DNA of 64,000 nt from Lingula anatina (Eukaryota > Brachiopoda > Lingulata > Lingulida > Lingulidae). The notes below the pieces were generated by a model. That model saw only the letters and a program-made list of their open reading frames with translations. It ran no database searches and was not told the origin of the DNA. The DNA lies in the NCBI RefSeq assembly GCF_001039355.2, contig NW_019775418.1:62001-126000 (forward strand), given 5' to 3'. Position numbers and translations under genes: made by a program. Below, in pieces: positions 26,511-39,700 of this stretch (position 1 is the stretch's first letter; each line of letters opens with the position of its first letter).

Positions 26511-27348
26511 GACTGACATTTTCATAACAGATTTTCTGTCAAATGCTTGATCGAGTATCCATAATATGATTAAAGACTAGATTGCCAGAATTATTATCTT
26601 CCCCTAGGTAAGTTATTAAGGTAGGTGGTATTAAGTGATTGGCATATCCTGGAAAATTATAAAATTCAATATTATCCTTACCTGGGGACCTGTAATCATG
26701 ACCAGGGCCCTGTCATGAATGATTAATGTTTTTTGCAATTAACACTCATGGTAGAGATGATAGGCTTTACATGATCAAGCCCTGCTGCTGTATAATATGA
26801 CTTGAGGTACCTATGTGGCAGAGAGGAAGGAGCAGTTTAAAATGATTGGTGCTAGCAGCGGGGACCAAATTAGTGCTGTCAAGGGGTCCTTCTCTGTGAC
26901 ATGTATACTGCTGCTGCAGCAGGGAAACATACTTATATTTATATTTACATGCTAGGTGAACTCTCTTCCATGGATATCCTATTCGTAGTAGAAATGAAAA
27001 TTAGAAATTAAACAGGCCCATCTGTGTTATTGTGAAAGATGGTGCCTGTATAGATTGTGTTCAGTTTACACATGCAAGAAATGTATCTTTATATAATTGG
27101 TGAGAACTGTATTGTTACCTATTCCAGCTATTTGTTTAAAAAACAAAGCCATTATTATTATCATTCACATCATATTCAGGTAGAACAGAGTGTGCTACAT
27201 TTGTTTTGTTGAGATAGATGAAAAGGACATTTTTAAAGATCACATCTCCTCTACTGCATCTCTGATTATACAACTACTGCATTTTATTCCTTGTCTTTTA
27301 TTGAACTGAAATGGCAGCATGGCAGCACACATTTCAGATGCGTTTCAT

Positions 27349-27580
27349 ATTTCAATATTTAATTTTTTCAAGACTAATTTTACTCTATAATCCCTGCATA
27401 GTGATTAAATCTAACACATATCGTGAAAGTTTAGAATCATCTCTTTGAGATGTGTTAGATACTGGTATTAGTACTTGTATTTCAATATTTTATTTTTTCA
27501 ACACTAATTTTACAAAAAAAAAAAATCCCTGTGATCAAATCTTGCACATATTGTGAAAATATAAAATCTTCTCTTTCAGG
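27349..27580 (+). repeat. Imperfect ~130-bp direct repeat, two copies
   Basis: TATTTCAATATTT at 27349 and again at 27479 begins two copies of roughly 100 bp of shared sequence (ATTTTTTCAA, ACTAATTTTAC, ATCCCTG, CACATAT, GTGAAA, then ATC followed by CTCTTT). Copy two has an A tract expansion. Confidence 0.8.
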
Positions 27581-27740
27581 CATTGTTATCATTTATTGTT
27601 TTTTGAAAAAAAAATCTGTTTCCTTCACATATTCTACCACTCAGTATAAACAGCAGTATAATTACATGCAATGAACAGGTTTGATGAATTATAAACAATC
27701 AAAGACTACTTGTACCTGCCTACTGATGCATGGTGGTAGA

Positions 27741-28155
27741 TCAGTCACCTAGCTGGGGGGTACAGGAAGGGGGCACATGTGAAAGTCTCTAAGCTGGGAG
27801 ATACAGGAAAGGGGCATGGGTAGAGGTCTCCAGGCTGGGAGATACAAGAAGGGAGCATGGGTGGAAGTCTCCAGGCTGGGAGGTACAGGAAGGGGGCACA
27901 GGGGCAAGTCTCCAGGCTGGGAGGTACAGGAAGGGGGCATGGGTGGAAGTCTCCAGGCTGGGAGGTACAAGAAGTGGGGCATTTGTGGAAGTCTCCTGGT
28001 TGGGAGGTACAGGAAGGGGGCATGGGTGGAAGTCTCCTGGTTGGGAGGTACAGAAAGGGGGCATGGGTGGAAGTCTCCTGGTTGGGAGGTACAGGAAGGG
28101 GGCATGGATAGAAGTCTTCAGGCTGAGAGGCACAGGAAAGGGGCATAGGTAGAAG
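27741..28155 (+). repeat. 41-bp minisatellite, about 10 copies
   Basis: The core AAGTCTCCAGGCTGGGAGGT recurs with starts at 27783, 27824, 27865, 27906, 27947, 27989, 28030, 28071 and 28112. Steps are 41 bp with one step of 42. The first and last units are degenerate. Because 41 is not a multiple of three and the unit has no stop in any frame, overlapping open frames of 69 to 151 codons appear on both strands. They are by-products of the repeat, not genes. Confidence 0.95.
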
Positions 28156-28282
28156 ATGTGATTGATGAGACATTATGCACTCTACATCAATCCATGGCAC
28201 ACAGCAGCTACTGCTGTAGAGTGGGATACCAGAAATAAGTACTGGACAGATTATAGTTTTGTTTCCTTATAAATACATGTGA

Positions 28283-28357
28283 GGAGTTATTTATTTATTT
28301 ATTTTATATATAAATAAATGTATAATTATAAAATAAATGAATAAATAAATAAACTCC
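28283..28357. repeat. AT-rich imperfect inverted repeat
   Basis: Left arm GGAGTTATTTATTTATTT and right arm AAATAAATAAACTCC form an imperfect hairpin of about 28-30 bp arms around an AT loop. The GGAGT/ACTCC ends make the pairing more than a chance match of ATTT repeats. It could be the remnant of a small foldback element. Confidence 0.7.
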
Positions 28358-31058
28358 TTTGCTTGGAATTTTAGAAAATTAACACACCTTTAGCATATTT
28401 GAATTAGTACTTTATGTCCTAAGGCTTGCATGAGTTGATGCAGAAGAATGATTTGCAACGTGAATTTTTTATATAAGGATGGATTTTTTGAAATCCAGGG
28501 TCTTATCCAGTGACTGTAAATTGATGTCTGTTTGACGGGGATGCTTCACCCACAGTCTTGAGAAATTAATTTGGCAATTACAACCACAAATTCATCAGAA
28601 TCATTGAAAGGCAATTTTGCAAGACGATTCCAATTTCCAATTAATTTCAATTTTAGTCAGGCAATTTTGTGAGACCTGGAGAATTCTTTCGTAAATTTTA
28701 TTTAATGGATATCCAGGCACCACAATTTATTATTATTTTTTTCTGATGTAAGTCTTCCAAATGAAAAGCGAGGAAAAGTTTTAATGTACGTGCTGTAAAT
28801 CGGTTTCTTTTCAAATGAAAAAATAATAATAACAACAAGGAAACAAAAGCAAAAGCAGTCATATTTTGCAGATGTTACACACTTCTCTTTTTTTCTCTTA
28901 AGACATGACATTATACATTTCCTTCCTGAAGGATGCAGTCACAAGTAAAAACATCAGCACTGGAAAAAGTAATCACTTTTACTTCTTGTCAACATCCATG
29001 ACCTCTTAGACCAGCGTAACCTGGTGTGAAAGGTTAATATTACCAGTAGTGATGTTTTCCGCAGTTTCACACCTGTTTGTTATATATATAGCGAGATCAA
29101 CTTGAGCTCATCACTTCAGTAACCATCTAGGTTTGAGACTAATGGACATTGCCATGCATGAAACGAGTAGCTCGCAGTTTTCTTAAGTGCGAAGCATGTA
29201 ACTGAGCAAGGTGTATTCAAATATTACAATTTAAAGAAGACAGACACGTAGATGGGGATTTAGATTAAGGTTAGTAAACTTACTTTTAATGATTGTGTTT
29301 TCATAAAAACATGGGTTTATATAAAATAACAAATTTAAGCTCAAGTTTGCATTCTTCTTGTTTTACCAACGTAGGCAGACATTTCCCCTTGTTGAAGGTG
29401 TGTTTGTGTTATGCAAAATCATAGGCAATTTGTCGTATTTCAAATAAGTATTTTCTTTATCACAAGCTTGAGTGATGCAAAGGAGAAACATTTCATGCAA
29501 GCTTATGATAAAATAATCTATATATGGAATTGAGAATAAAGGCATGTAAACTATGTAGAAATAATTGGTCTTTTACATGCAGAATGCTCATGACTGCCCA
29601 GGCAAAGGTTTCCCAGACAAATGATTTATAAATTGTGTCTCCGTTTATTGCACAGTTATTGTCAGGTGTCATGATGTCTGTTCTATAATAAGGTAGGGAG
29701 TGTGGTATATCTACCATGTGACTATGTGATAGAACAATGGGTTGTGTATTTATGGACCCAAGGTTAATGATTGGTCAGTGTTTAATTTGTTTGTATTGAA
29801 ACGGTTCTCCACCCAAACGTTTTATCTTAGGGAGTGATTTGAGTTTTATGGACATTAACTGATGCCATTACAGTTGATGGTGGTACGCAGTGATAATTTT
29901 TTTTTTTTAAGTTTTAAGGCTAACTCAATGAATTATAGGTCATGAACATATTAGAATGTGGAGCTTATGCTTGATTATCCTGCAGTGCACTCTACTACCT
30001 ATATTATGCTCTGGTTGTGTGACTCTAAGATTACATCAATCAAGTTGTCTGCTTTATGTCCAGAGTTAGTCCCAAAACAATTGGATCTAAGTAAGGCAGT
30101 GTTAAATTTGGTCTGTAAAGTTTAAGTTTAAGTTTTAAAAAAGTTAAGTAAAGCTCAAAAACAGTTGTAGGTAGGTCTATGCTGAGTGTAACATATGAAG
30201 TCAACTCGAGTTCAAAAACAGTAAATTACTGTAGTAGTTCAGACAGTGCTGAACATGACAACCAAAGATAACTGTCATCCTTGGGTTGCCAGTCATGTTC
30301 ACTGCACAGGATCAGTCTTTCCATCTGAAAAAACATAAAGAACATACATGCATTGTGCTATCACGTGGAACTTTTAATGCGTTTTTTATATTAGATGACT
30401 TTGTGATGGAATGTCACATGTAGATCTTGTATGCTAGTGCCTTTGCTCTGCTGAAAAGAATATGGTAGTTTTGCAAGTCTCATCAAGATTTAGTTAAAAA
30501 TTTTGTTGGACTTTCAAAGCTAGGAGCGAATTAGTAGAAACTGAAGTGAAATTTCAAGAATCTGAAGAACTGGTATCGGTCTTGAAGGGAGTTGGTGAAA
30601 TCACCCTGTGTTTTGTGGCAGTTTGTGATGGAATTAGAAACAGACACAAAGAGAAAGGTAAAAACAGTTTTGGCAGAGAAATCAGTACTACTTATATATT
30701 TTGGCACTGTGGTTAGAATGAATAATGTATGTGTTAGGTCTTGACTTACTATGTTTGCCATCAGTGCTTGGCCCAAGGTTAACTTTGTAGTTCTATTCAT
30801 AAAAAAATGTGTTGCTTTGATTCTCTGTATTAGGAATGTGATCTTTATATCCTTTATCAGTGTACTTTGTATCTAGAGTTTCTTCTGGATGTGGAATACA
30901 ATGGTCCTAGTTATTTTATCTCAACTGAAAAAGTGGTCATTTCACACTTGCTGTATGTCACTGTATTAGACAGGGGTCATTTTACAGTAAAATGTTTCAA
31001 AATTTCCCAAAAGATTTGCTTATAATATCCTAATAATTCTGTATCCAGTGGTAAATTA

Positions 31059-31061
<3 letters not shown>

Positions 31062-31107
<46 letters not shown>
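31062..31107 (+). repeat. (CT)n microsatellite
   Basis: Uninterrupted CT run of about 23 units. Confidence 0.95.
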
Positions 31108-31110
<3 letters not shown>

Positions 31111-34100
31111 TCATTTATAAACAAGAAGGTGTAACAAAGTACAAATATCCCCAGGAGTCTTAATTTCTGCCGGAATTTGCTAATTCAGTGCAAGCAACTG
31201 GTAAAACACTTCCACCAGACATTTGGCCAGGTGTTAAGTGCTGAGAGGATATGAATATTTTCTAAGATATTAATATGTGGTCAGTCAGAGCACAATCTAT
31301 ATTTGAAGGTGTTCTCGACCAACTGTCTGGACATATATTTTCTATATATATATATATACAGTGAAGTGGACGGCAGTTTGTGTCGAGAGAAAAACAGGAA
31401 AATGTATCATTTTCTTTCCTGTTTAAATCCTGTATATATAGTTCTTCTCCCCGTCCCCATATTCCTTTGTTCTGGAAAGTTAAGCAGTCCTTATGAAATG
31501 TTATTTTTGGCATTAAATTTTACAGAAGTTTAATTTTTTTTCTTTTCTTGAACCTTAAGCAGTTGTATATTGTGGATAGTAATAATGCATTTTGGTCCAC
31601 ATTATTAATTCATAATATATGTGTCTATATATATTCATCTATTTATTCATTCATTTACTTATTTATTTATTTAATTCATTTGATAAATTAGCACAATAAA
31701 CTTCACTCGGCTCCTATTGTAAATGAGATAAGCAGCCATGTTAAGACAGGTGTTGTGATGATAAGGCGTTATTCATTATCTGACCGTGTTGCACTGTGAA
31801 AACACAATCAGTAGGAGGCTGCGATGTCAAAGTTATTGAACAGATGTTCACTCGAGGATGTGTGTGTGTGTGATGTATCCCATGGTTTGCACAAAGTGAT
31901 GGTTTCCGTATCTTAAGATAAAAATTCCAAAGGAAACAGAGAGTATATTATGATTACGTCATTAAGGAAAGTTGGGTGAATTCATTATTGTGATAGTTTG
32001 TATACAAAATGTTTGTTTTTTTTTATGCACTGTAGATAAAAGTGTTTTCATTAATGTGATAAAGAGTTCAAAGCTTTAAGATAAATTATAAAGTACTTTT
32101 ATGAAAAGTGCATTTTTTTTGGGGGGGGGGGGGCTGAGAAAAGGAGAGAAAGAAATGAATAACACATCTTTGAAGTATAAGGTCCTGGCTTCTTCCAGCT
32201 GGTATCTCTTCTCATCTCTACTCAGTTCACGTGAAAGAATGCAAACTGTTGAATAGAATTTAAATTGGGACTTCTAGCACCTGCCTCCATTGAAATAACA
32301 TTAGATTTTCATTTGGTCATATCATGTGAACCTGGCACACTTTGAGTACTGGTGAACCGACTTTGAACAGGCTTTGATGCATTCTAAGACATTCCTATAT
32401 AATTGATTGTATCATGTCATGCTTGGGTCCACTGCATTCCTTTTATCAATGAACCTCAACTCGTTGCAATCAAACATTGCTTATTCACAACTGATCTTGA
32501 ACTGTTACACAAGTCTTGTGAATTGAAATATCATGATACTCTCCTTAACCTTGTGAAAATCTAATGTATGGATGGTTGCCTGATTGGTCAGTCATGCCCA
32601 CTGATCGGTCAGACACGTCCATAACAGCCAGTGGCTTCGCCTTTCACGGCACTAACAATGGATGCTATTATATTTGTGTCTGCATATTTCATTTAGTGAA
32701 TTGCAATGAACAGGTAATATTTCTTGTGCCCTGCTTGGATGTTAAAATACAATAGGAAAAAAGGCAATCAAATTGACAGTGTTTTTTATTGGACATCCAA
32801 TATATTTGTCTGAAGAATTTAAAAAATTTTCAATAATCTCAAGAATTTCTTATTTTATATTTAGCATATTGCTAACATGTAACTATTTCATTAGTAAATT
32901 TAATAATGCAAGAATTTTAAACAGATACATATATAATATTATAGTAAAATTCCTTTAAAATAGCCTTTTAAGCTGTTGTAGATTTTCTGGCTTTAAATTG
33001 CTGACATGTAGGTACATTTGTACTTGTATCATTGTAGTTAATCTTGTTGAGGTATGGCTGAGATACTTTGTCATCTAAGTTAAAATGTTAAAGTTAAAAG
33101 GTGGTGGGTGTAGGCAGAGGGTTGTTAATGAAGACAAATAAATGCTCTATCACGGCATATTATTGATTATGTTCAGGATTTATTTTTAGTCAAACAATAT
33201 TATAAATAAATGTTACAATTTAGTCTTACTATCAGCACATTAACTAGGGTCATTGTAGATCAGAAAGAGCCATAATGTGTGTAAAAGATACCTCAGGCTA
33301 TCCATTCATTATATTTAAAATTAATATAATATAACATAATGTATAGTATTTCCAATACCATGACTTTCTACTCTCAGATGCTTTTCACACAGGATTATCC
33401 CACCCTTTTGAACATTAGTGCCTTTCATCATGGGGATTATCGAAACTAAACTGTGTTAAAATACGTAACAGTTTCTCACAGCTATTCAGAACTGTGTATC
33501 AATTCATGTTAAGAATGTGATACTTCATTAAACACAAGAGGGCTCCGCTCGATACCAAGGGTATAAAAAGTAAGCCACTTCAATCAATATTATGCATAAA
33601 TTTGTTGGAGCAAATTGTGTTACTGATTGATATATACACAGTGAAAAATTTGGGGGGAGAGTTGAAGGGGGTATACCGTGGGACAATGTTCCTTTTGATT
33701 CATTTATGTTGTTTTTAGTTTTAAAATAACACTTGCTGCTTTAAACTCACTTAACCATTGTTTGGTGTCCTTAAAATTTCAACAATTAGGAGCTAATCAT
33801 GGGTCAAATTCTATTTACTCAAATCCCTTGTTCATTTCTGGGACCATCCCCTAAAACTAACAGTAGGACACAATTGTTTGCTTTGCCATTCTTTGCCGTA
33901 GAAGTTATTCAGTAAACACCCCGACTCACCCGGGATGTTTACGTAGCCATTGTGTCATAGGTACACACAAGTAAATGACAAGCGAACACCTTCGGGAAAT
34001 GCGACAAATAGTTGCAATTTTTACTTTGATGGTGATGGAGGGCTAGATGCTTGTAGAAATGTTGCGAAGACGGAGACTTCACAATGTGAAACGCATCACA

Positions 34101-34713
34101 GTGAAGTGTTATGTAGGGGGTCACCCTCAAGATGTGGTATTTTCAGTGCTACCAGAGGGGTAAGTTTACCTGAGTCACTTCTTTTTTTAAACCTGTGTTT
34201 TTAAGAACACACATTGCTGATGTCTGAAATGGGGTTCACAGATTGGAGTCATGGTATAAAGACTCTGATTAAGAATTTGAGATTTAAATTTTAGATTTTG
34301 TATTTCATGTGTTGATAAATGGCAAAGTAGAGGACCAAACATATGCCATATATGATGAAAATTTCTATAATTGATGAAAATTTCTAAAGCATAATGTTAA
34401 AATCTGTTGAGATATTATTTACCCCATTATTACACAACTGGGACATATATAATGAGAGAGTGCAGTAAGAAAGAAGGGAATTATTATAGATGCCCTATAA
34501 CAAGGTTTAAATTAGTAGTTTTATGTACCTAGTCATCATCAACTATTACCATAGCCCTGTGATTGATTAAATATATCATTTTATTATGTGATTAAAAATC
34601 ACATGATGATAGGAAAGGTACCTTGATAAAAATCACCCTGGGTTTCCAAGCTTTGAAAAATGGTAGCAGTTGAGCATATGCTGCATATAGGAAACACAGG
34701 GACATTGAAACTC

Positions 34714-34732
34714 CCCTCTCTCTCTCTCTCTC
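34714..34732 (+). repeat. Short (CT)n microsatellite
   Basis: About nine CT units. Confidence 0.85.
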
Positions 34733-35851
34733 AAACTCTGGGCAGATAATGATATATATATATAAAAACAAAAACAAGAACAGAAGGACAAAAATACCTA
34801 CATGATACTGGCAACACATCAAGATATCAGATGGATAACAATAATCCTGCAAACAGATAGTAATTAGTATTCATCAAGGTAAATTGAATGATTAGGGTAC
34901 CAGTGATATCAGTGGAGTTATGGCCCTGGTAGTGGCATGGCTGCAGCAAGAATTGTTAGGAAACATTTGGACACAGCAGCAGCATTCGGTGGTGCATTCA
35001 ACTGAAAGTTCTGTCAGGTCAGTACCATGTGAATATATGGTCTGTAAATCAGATTGATAGATAGCTGATCACTGTGTAGCCTTTTAGATTGGCACTAGCC
35101 ATTATTTATTTCCAAGTGCCATAAGTTTGATGCAAGTTCTATCATTTTGAAAAGTGTTAGAAGATTGATAATGATCATAGGGATTTAAAATAGACCAGGT
35201 TTAATGGCAGATATAATAATGGTCACCGTGTGGATATGGCCACAAGAAGAACTTAAGAACTTCAAAAACTTTTGCCTAGTTGGAATTTTTCGTTAGTCCT
35301 GATTAGGGACATTGCTCACTGACAGGCTAAAATGGCAGTTGATTTTGGATTGCGGATACCAAATAGTATTGTACTCAATAGGCAACATTGTAATCTTATG
35401 ACTTCTATGGTTAAATTTTGCACAAAAATCTAGTCATTTCAATCTGAAATCAATACACCAATGTTTTAGATTTCTACAGAGTCACCATCAAAAATTGATT
35501 TAGCAAATGTGCTGGTCGTGTTCCATAAATCCATCACTATGGCATATATTAGCCTGTGGCATTTTTGACCAGATCAATTTATTGATATTTCTATCCCTAG
35601 TGTTGCCTACTCTTTTTGAAGGTGCAAACTGAAAGTGTTAAGATTATGCCGAAAAGCAATTTTCTGGCTGTTGCTCGAAAGCAGTTTGCACTTTGGTAGG
35701 ATGTCTGTAACACCTAAGGAGGAGATGAAGTAATCCCGAATCAATAAAAACCGAAGTTCTTTTTGTAATTTGCATTGACCGGATTGGGAACTGTGCTTTG
35801 TTTTACTAAATACTGTCTGGGTACATAACAGCAATTATGGATGTGTATAAG

Positions 35852-36230
35852 AGTACATGGTCACTATATTGATGCTGTCAGTATTGCCAGCAAATTACAT
35901 TGTCATAGGCATATGATCACTATATTTGATCATGGCACCGACATTACATTATTGTAAGCTTATGGCATTGCATTGATGTTGTTGATATTGTTTGCACATT
36001 AATTTCTCATAAAGGCAAATGGTCATTATATTGATGTTGTCTTTGTTATCTACTCAATACATTATTGTAGGCATATGGTTCCTATATTGATGTTATCAGT
36101 ATTGTCTCCCCATTACATTGTTGTAGGCATATGTGTGGTATTACAGTGAAACAGTTTGTGTTCATTACATTACAGTGGCCATATTGGTCACTGTATTGAT
36201 GCTGTCTGTTGTGGGCATCTGGCATCACAA
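35852..36230 (+). repeat. Degenerate ~56-bp minisatellite, about 7 units
   Basis: Diverged units begin with a GGCATATGG-like sequence followed by TATTGATGNTGT and end with CATTACATTNTTGTAG. Unit starts are near 35852, 35908, 35956, 36014, 36070, 36126, 36177 and 36214. Three of the steps are exactly 56 bp; the others range from 37 to 58. Confidence 0.75.
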
Positions 36231-36669
36231 TATGGCAACAGTCCATAACTCCAGTATTGTCAGTTACCAGTTCACTAGTCCAAGGTCAATGCCCAATTTT
36301 GGACATTTCTGGTCATGTTTCTTCACTTGCTGTATAGCCCTTATTTGGCCTACAGTGACTGGGATCATAATAAATCAAATTCCTTGCTACCAATTTTAGA
36401 TGAAAATTGGTTAAATGAGCTTTTTTACAGAGATTCTGTAAGTATACTTCTTTTTATTTGAACGACGTAATAAAAAGCTAGTACATGGCACAAAGCATAA
36501 ATTTTCCAGTTCACAGTCTACGAGTTACTGTTGCATTTTTCTCTTTCATCTAGTAGAAGTTCGAGAAAAGGGGTGCTATTCAATGTCACATTCCAGAATT
36601 GAATGCAACTTGATATTGCCAACTGAAAGAATTATATTTCATCTGGTGTTCAGATCAGTTATTACTAAG

Positions 36670-36671
<2 letters not shown>

Positions 36672-36734
<63 letters not shown>
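36672..36734 (+). repeat. (CT)n microsatellite
   Basis: CT run of about 31 units. The Ser/Leu-repeat open frame across it is an artefact. Confidence 0.95.
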
Positions 36735-36736
<2 letters not shown>

Positions 36737-39700
36737 CACCTGCAAACTATTTTTGTGTACCTGTGAAGCAATTTGTTACAAAACAAGCTGTGTTAGATAG
36801 CTTTAGGGTTAAGCTGCTGGGTGTCTCTTGGGTCTCATTATCCACATTGAGAGCAGTCCCACACGTTTTATGCGAATACTTTCATTTTTATTTCTGCTGA
36901 TTGGCTTAATCTAATTCAGCTTGCCATATGTTTCAGCATCTGGTGTGTGTATTTGCTTGTAACTCTTGGGGCCTGCCATTTGAACTCACTCTGGGTGTAT
37001 TAAGGTAAACTATAGGGATAAGGTGATGGAATTAAAAAAATTAAAATATGAAGAAGAAGAAAAGAGGACATTTGCTCAAGTAGGTTCAACTTTGGGAGTA
37101 AAAAGTCCTTATTATCAGAAAAATGCCCCTCCCCCTTTGCAGGTCTGATAGTTAACTACTGTAAGTATTAATCCGACATTAGTTCAGAGATCTTGTTCGC
37201 ACCTGACAAAACTTGAATTTTCAGTTTCATTTTCCAAAAACCATTTATTTTTCAACAAACATTTGTGGATTTTCCTAATTGAGAATAGTCGCAATTCAGT
37301 CTAATATCTGAAAGAATGGAACATATGGTCTCATTTGAATATATTTATTTGAATAGGAGTTTTTCATCCAAGCCATTTTAAAAATGTCCATTAGGCAGCT
37401 CTCCTTGGGAGTCTCTAGGAGTACTCTTGGGTCTTGCAGGGATTGCCTGCGGGTCTGATGTAGTCATTGATTTTGTCTTTGATTTCAGCGTAGATGATTA
37501 AGATTAAAGTTGTGTGGCATTAAGGACGAGGTGGACATATGGTCAGTAATGACTTAATTATCCTCTTCGGAATTAAGCCTCATCCTCAAGCGCCTTTGGG
37601 TATTTGAGGATATATATACAAATTGCAGTTTTTCATGAGGGACTCTATTTTGATCGAGTCTTTCCAACTTAGGTACTATATCGCTGCTTTTATTGAAGTC
37701 TTGAACTATTGATTGTGTCATTTGAAATTGAGATAGTGCAAAAGTATGTTTGACTCTGTCTGTCAGATGATTAGATTGTTATCCAAGCAGCTACCATAGA
37801 ATTGATGTGATTCCAATTTCATGTTATTTTTCACTGCAGACGTTTTGATGCTGCCTGTTTATTTGAAGTCATCAGGAAAAGTCAACTGGGAGTTTACTTT
37901 GAAAATAATATTCAATCTCATCTTAGTAAATGCACTAACTGGACTGTGTACCTTCAGAATTCAGTAGCAGAACACTTATGTTATACCAATATTGAATTTA
38001 TGTAATGAAACATAATTTGAATATGAAATGAAATAAATAGGTATATAGATACAAAAAAAAAGTTATAAAAAGATGGCATATTTATATTGTTAGAAACTCT
38101 TTGTAAATGCCACCAGATGATTGATTGTCAGGCCCAGTAATGTGATCACACCCCCAGAATTGAAATTTGATGGTTTTAACTCCTGTTACATCATCCTACA
38201 GTTATCAGGTTAATCAAGCAGATGACTTTTTTCATATAATCATTCACTTCCATTGGTTTATGTCAAAACAATTACAAAGGCTGTCTTCCATGTGTTATGA
38301 AATTAGGCTGCCCTGGAGTATAGAGATGAAGGCTTGAAATTGCTGTTTCGATTTCTGTTAATCCTTGAAATATACAAAGAAAAAGAAAACGGATCGGGTT
38401 TTTTTTTTTTTTTCTGTGCCTAGTATGTATTTTACAAATGATTGGTAAGATTAAAATTATTCTTAGTTGAGTTTGAAAAAACACAGCAACCTGAAAGTGA
38501 AGGCCCTTTTTGATGTATTTGAATAAAAATTTGAGGACTTTTTCAACAGGCGGTTCCCACTAATTTAATACAAGAAGTCAAAACCTATTGTCATTGCCAT
38601 GCTTGAGCAAAAGTTATCAAGTAGGCTAAAAGTGGTAGGCTCTTGAATAATTACTGTTTAGACTTAACAGTCTTCCTCACGCACAGAGCCAATAGAGTTA
38701 TTATGTATCAGAGAGTTAAATCTATATGTCTCCCTATTGATTTCCCTGCACGGCATTCATGACGCCAAGTTAGTCAATATATGCCAACTCAGTACTGGTT
38801 GAAAATTGCTACATTTTTAATCTGCTGTAAGATTCGTGAAAGGGAAAACAGGGCAGTGTTTGCTCTGAATGGTTTTATACAAATTTGCACACAGATAGAG
38901 TTTTCACTGTAATATATTCAGACAAATTATTTGGGATGCATCTACTGTACAAGATGTGAAGGAGCCCAATTTAAAGAGCCACTTTTTTTATGTGTGCCTC
39001 TTAGGACTTTTTATCAGCTCTAATAATTGTGTCTAATTGCACCTTTCCTAATGGCATTAACTTTTGCCTGCATAAAAAAGTTTTGCGTGTTAAAAAAACG
39101 TGTGTTAATTGATACAGGAATTAGCACACACTCTGAAAATCATTAACTGCATCCTTTTTATAGCCTGGTTGTGGGTGTTGACACATAAAAAGATATTGAA
39201 AACATATAAACAATTCATAGGATACATAAAGCTTTGACGTTACTTTCATTGTGGTGAAATTGGTTGTTTATTCCCGAGGGATATGAAGGACAATGAGCTT
39301 ATTATTGAGAAAAATTAGAATAGGAAAAAATGGAAGTGTAATCTTTTCACCGAGCCCCTTTTCAACTCAACAGTTTTCACAGATACGTGTACAAAGCTTC
39401 ATCTAAAATTGCAGTGCAGACAATCAATATTTTTTACAGGGGCCTAACTTAATATATGCTCTTCAGTAGTCTTCTGGTGAGTCAGAAATCCACTTGAGTT
39501 TAACCTTACTCTGAGGTGACATTATTTGTCTTTGCTGGATTTATTTTAATGTGCACTATACTGAGTTTAACACCTTTCTTAAGTCCGCCAGTTCTCTTGG
39601 TAAAATTTTTTGCATCTTTCTCATGAAGCAATTTACAACCATTTTATTTACATTTGGCCAGGTCATTGTAATTTGGTCAGTTATCAAAATAATTTACTAT

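Noticed and set aside
27741-28155. Regularly spaced repeats as a possible CRISPR array
   Set aside because: Units are contiguous with no unique spacers, and the genome is eukaryotic.
27745-28200. Minus-strand 151-codon Pro/Cys-rich open frame and its overlapping companions
   Set aside because: They are translations of the 41-bp minisatellite in several frames, not a gene.
36583-36900. Open frame with a long Ser-Leu repeat
   Set aside because: It reads through a CT microsatellite; the flanking residues show no domain.
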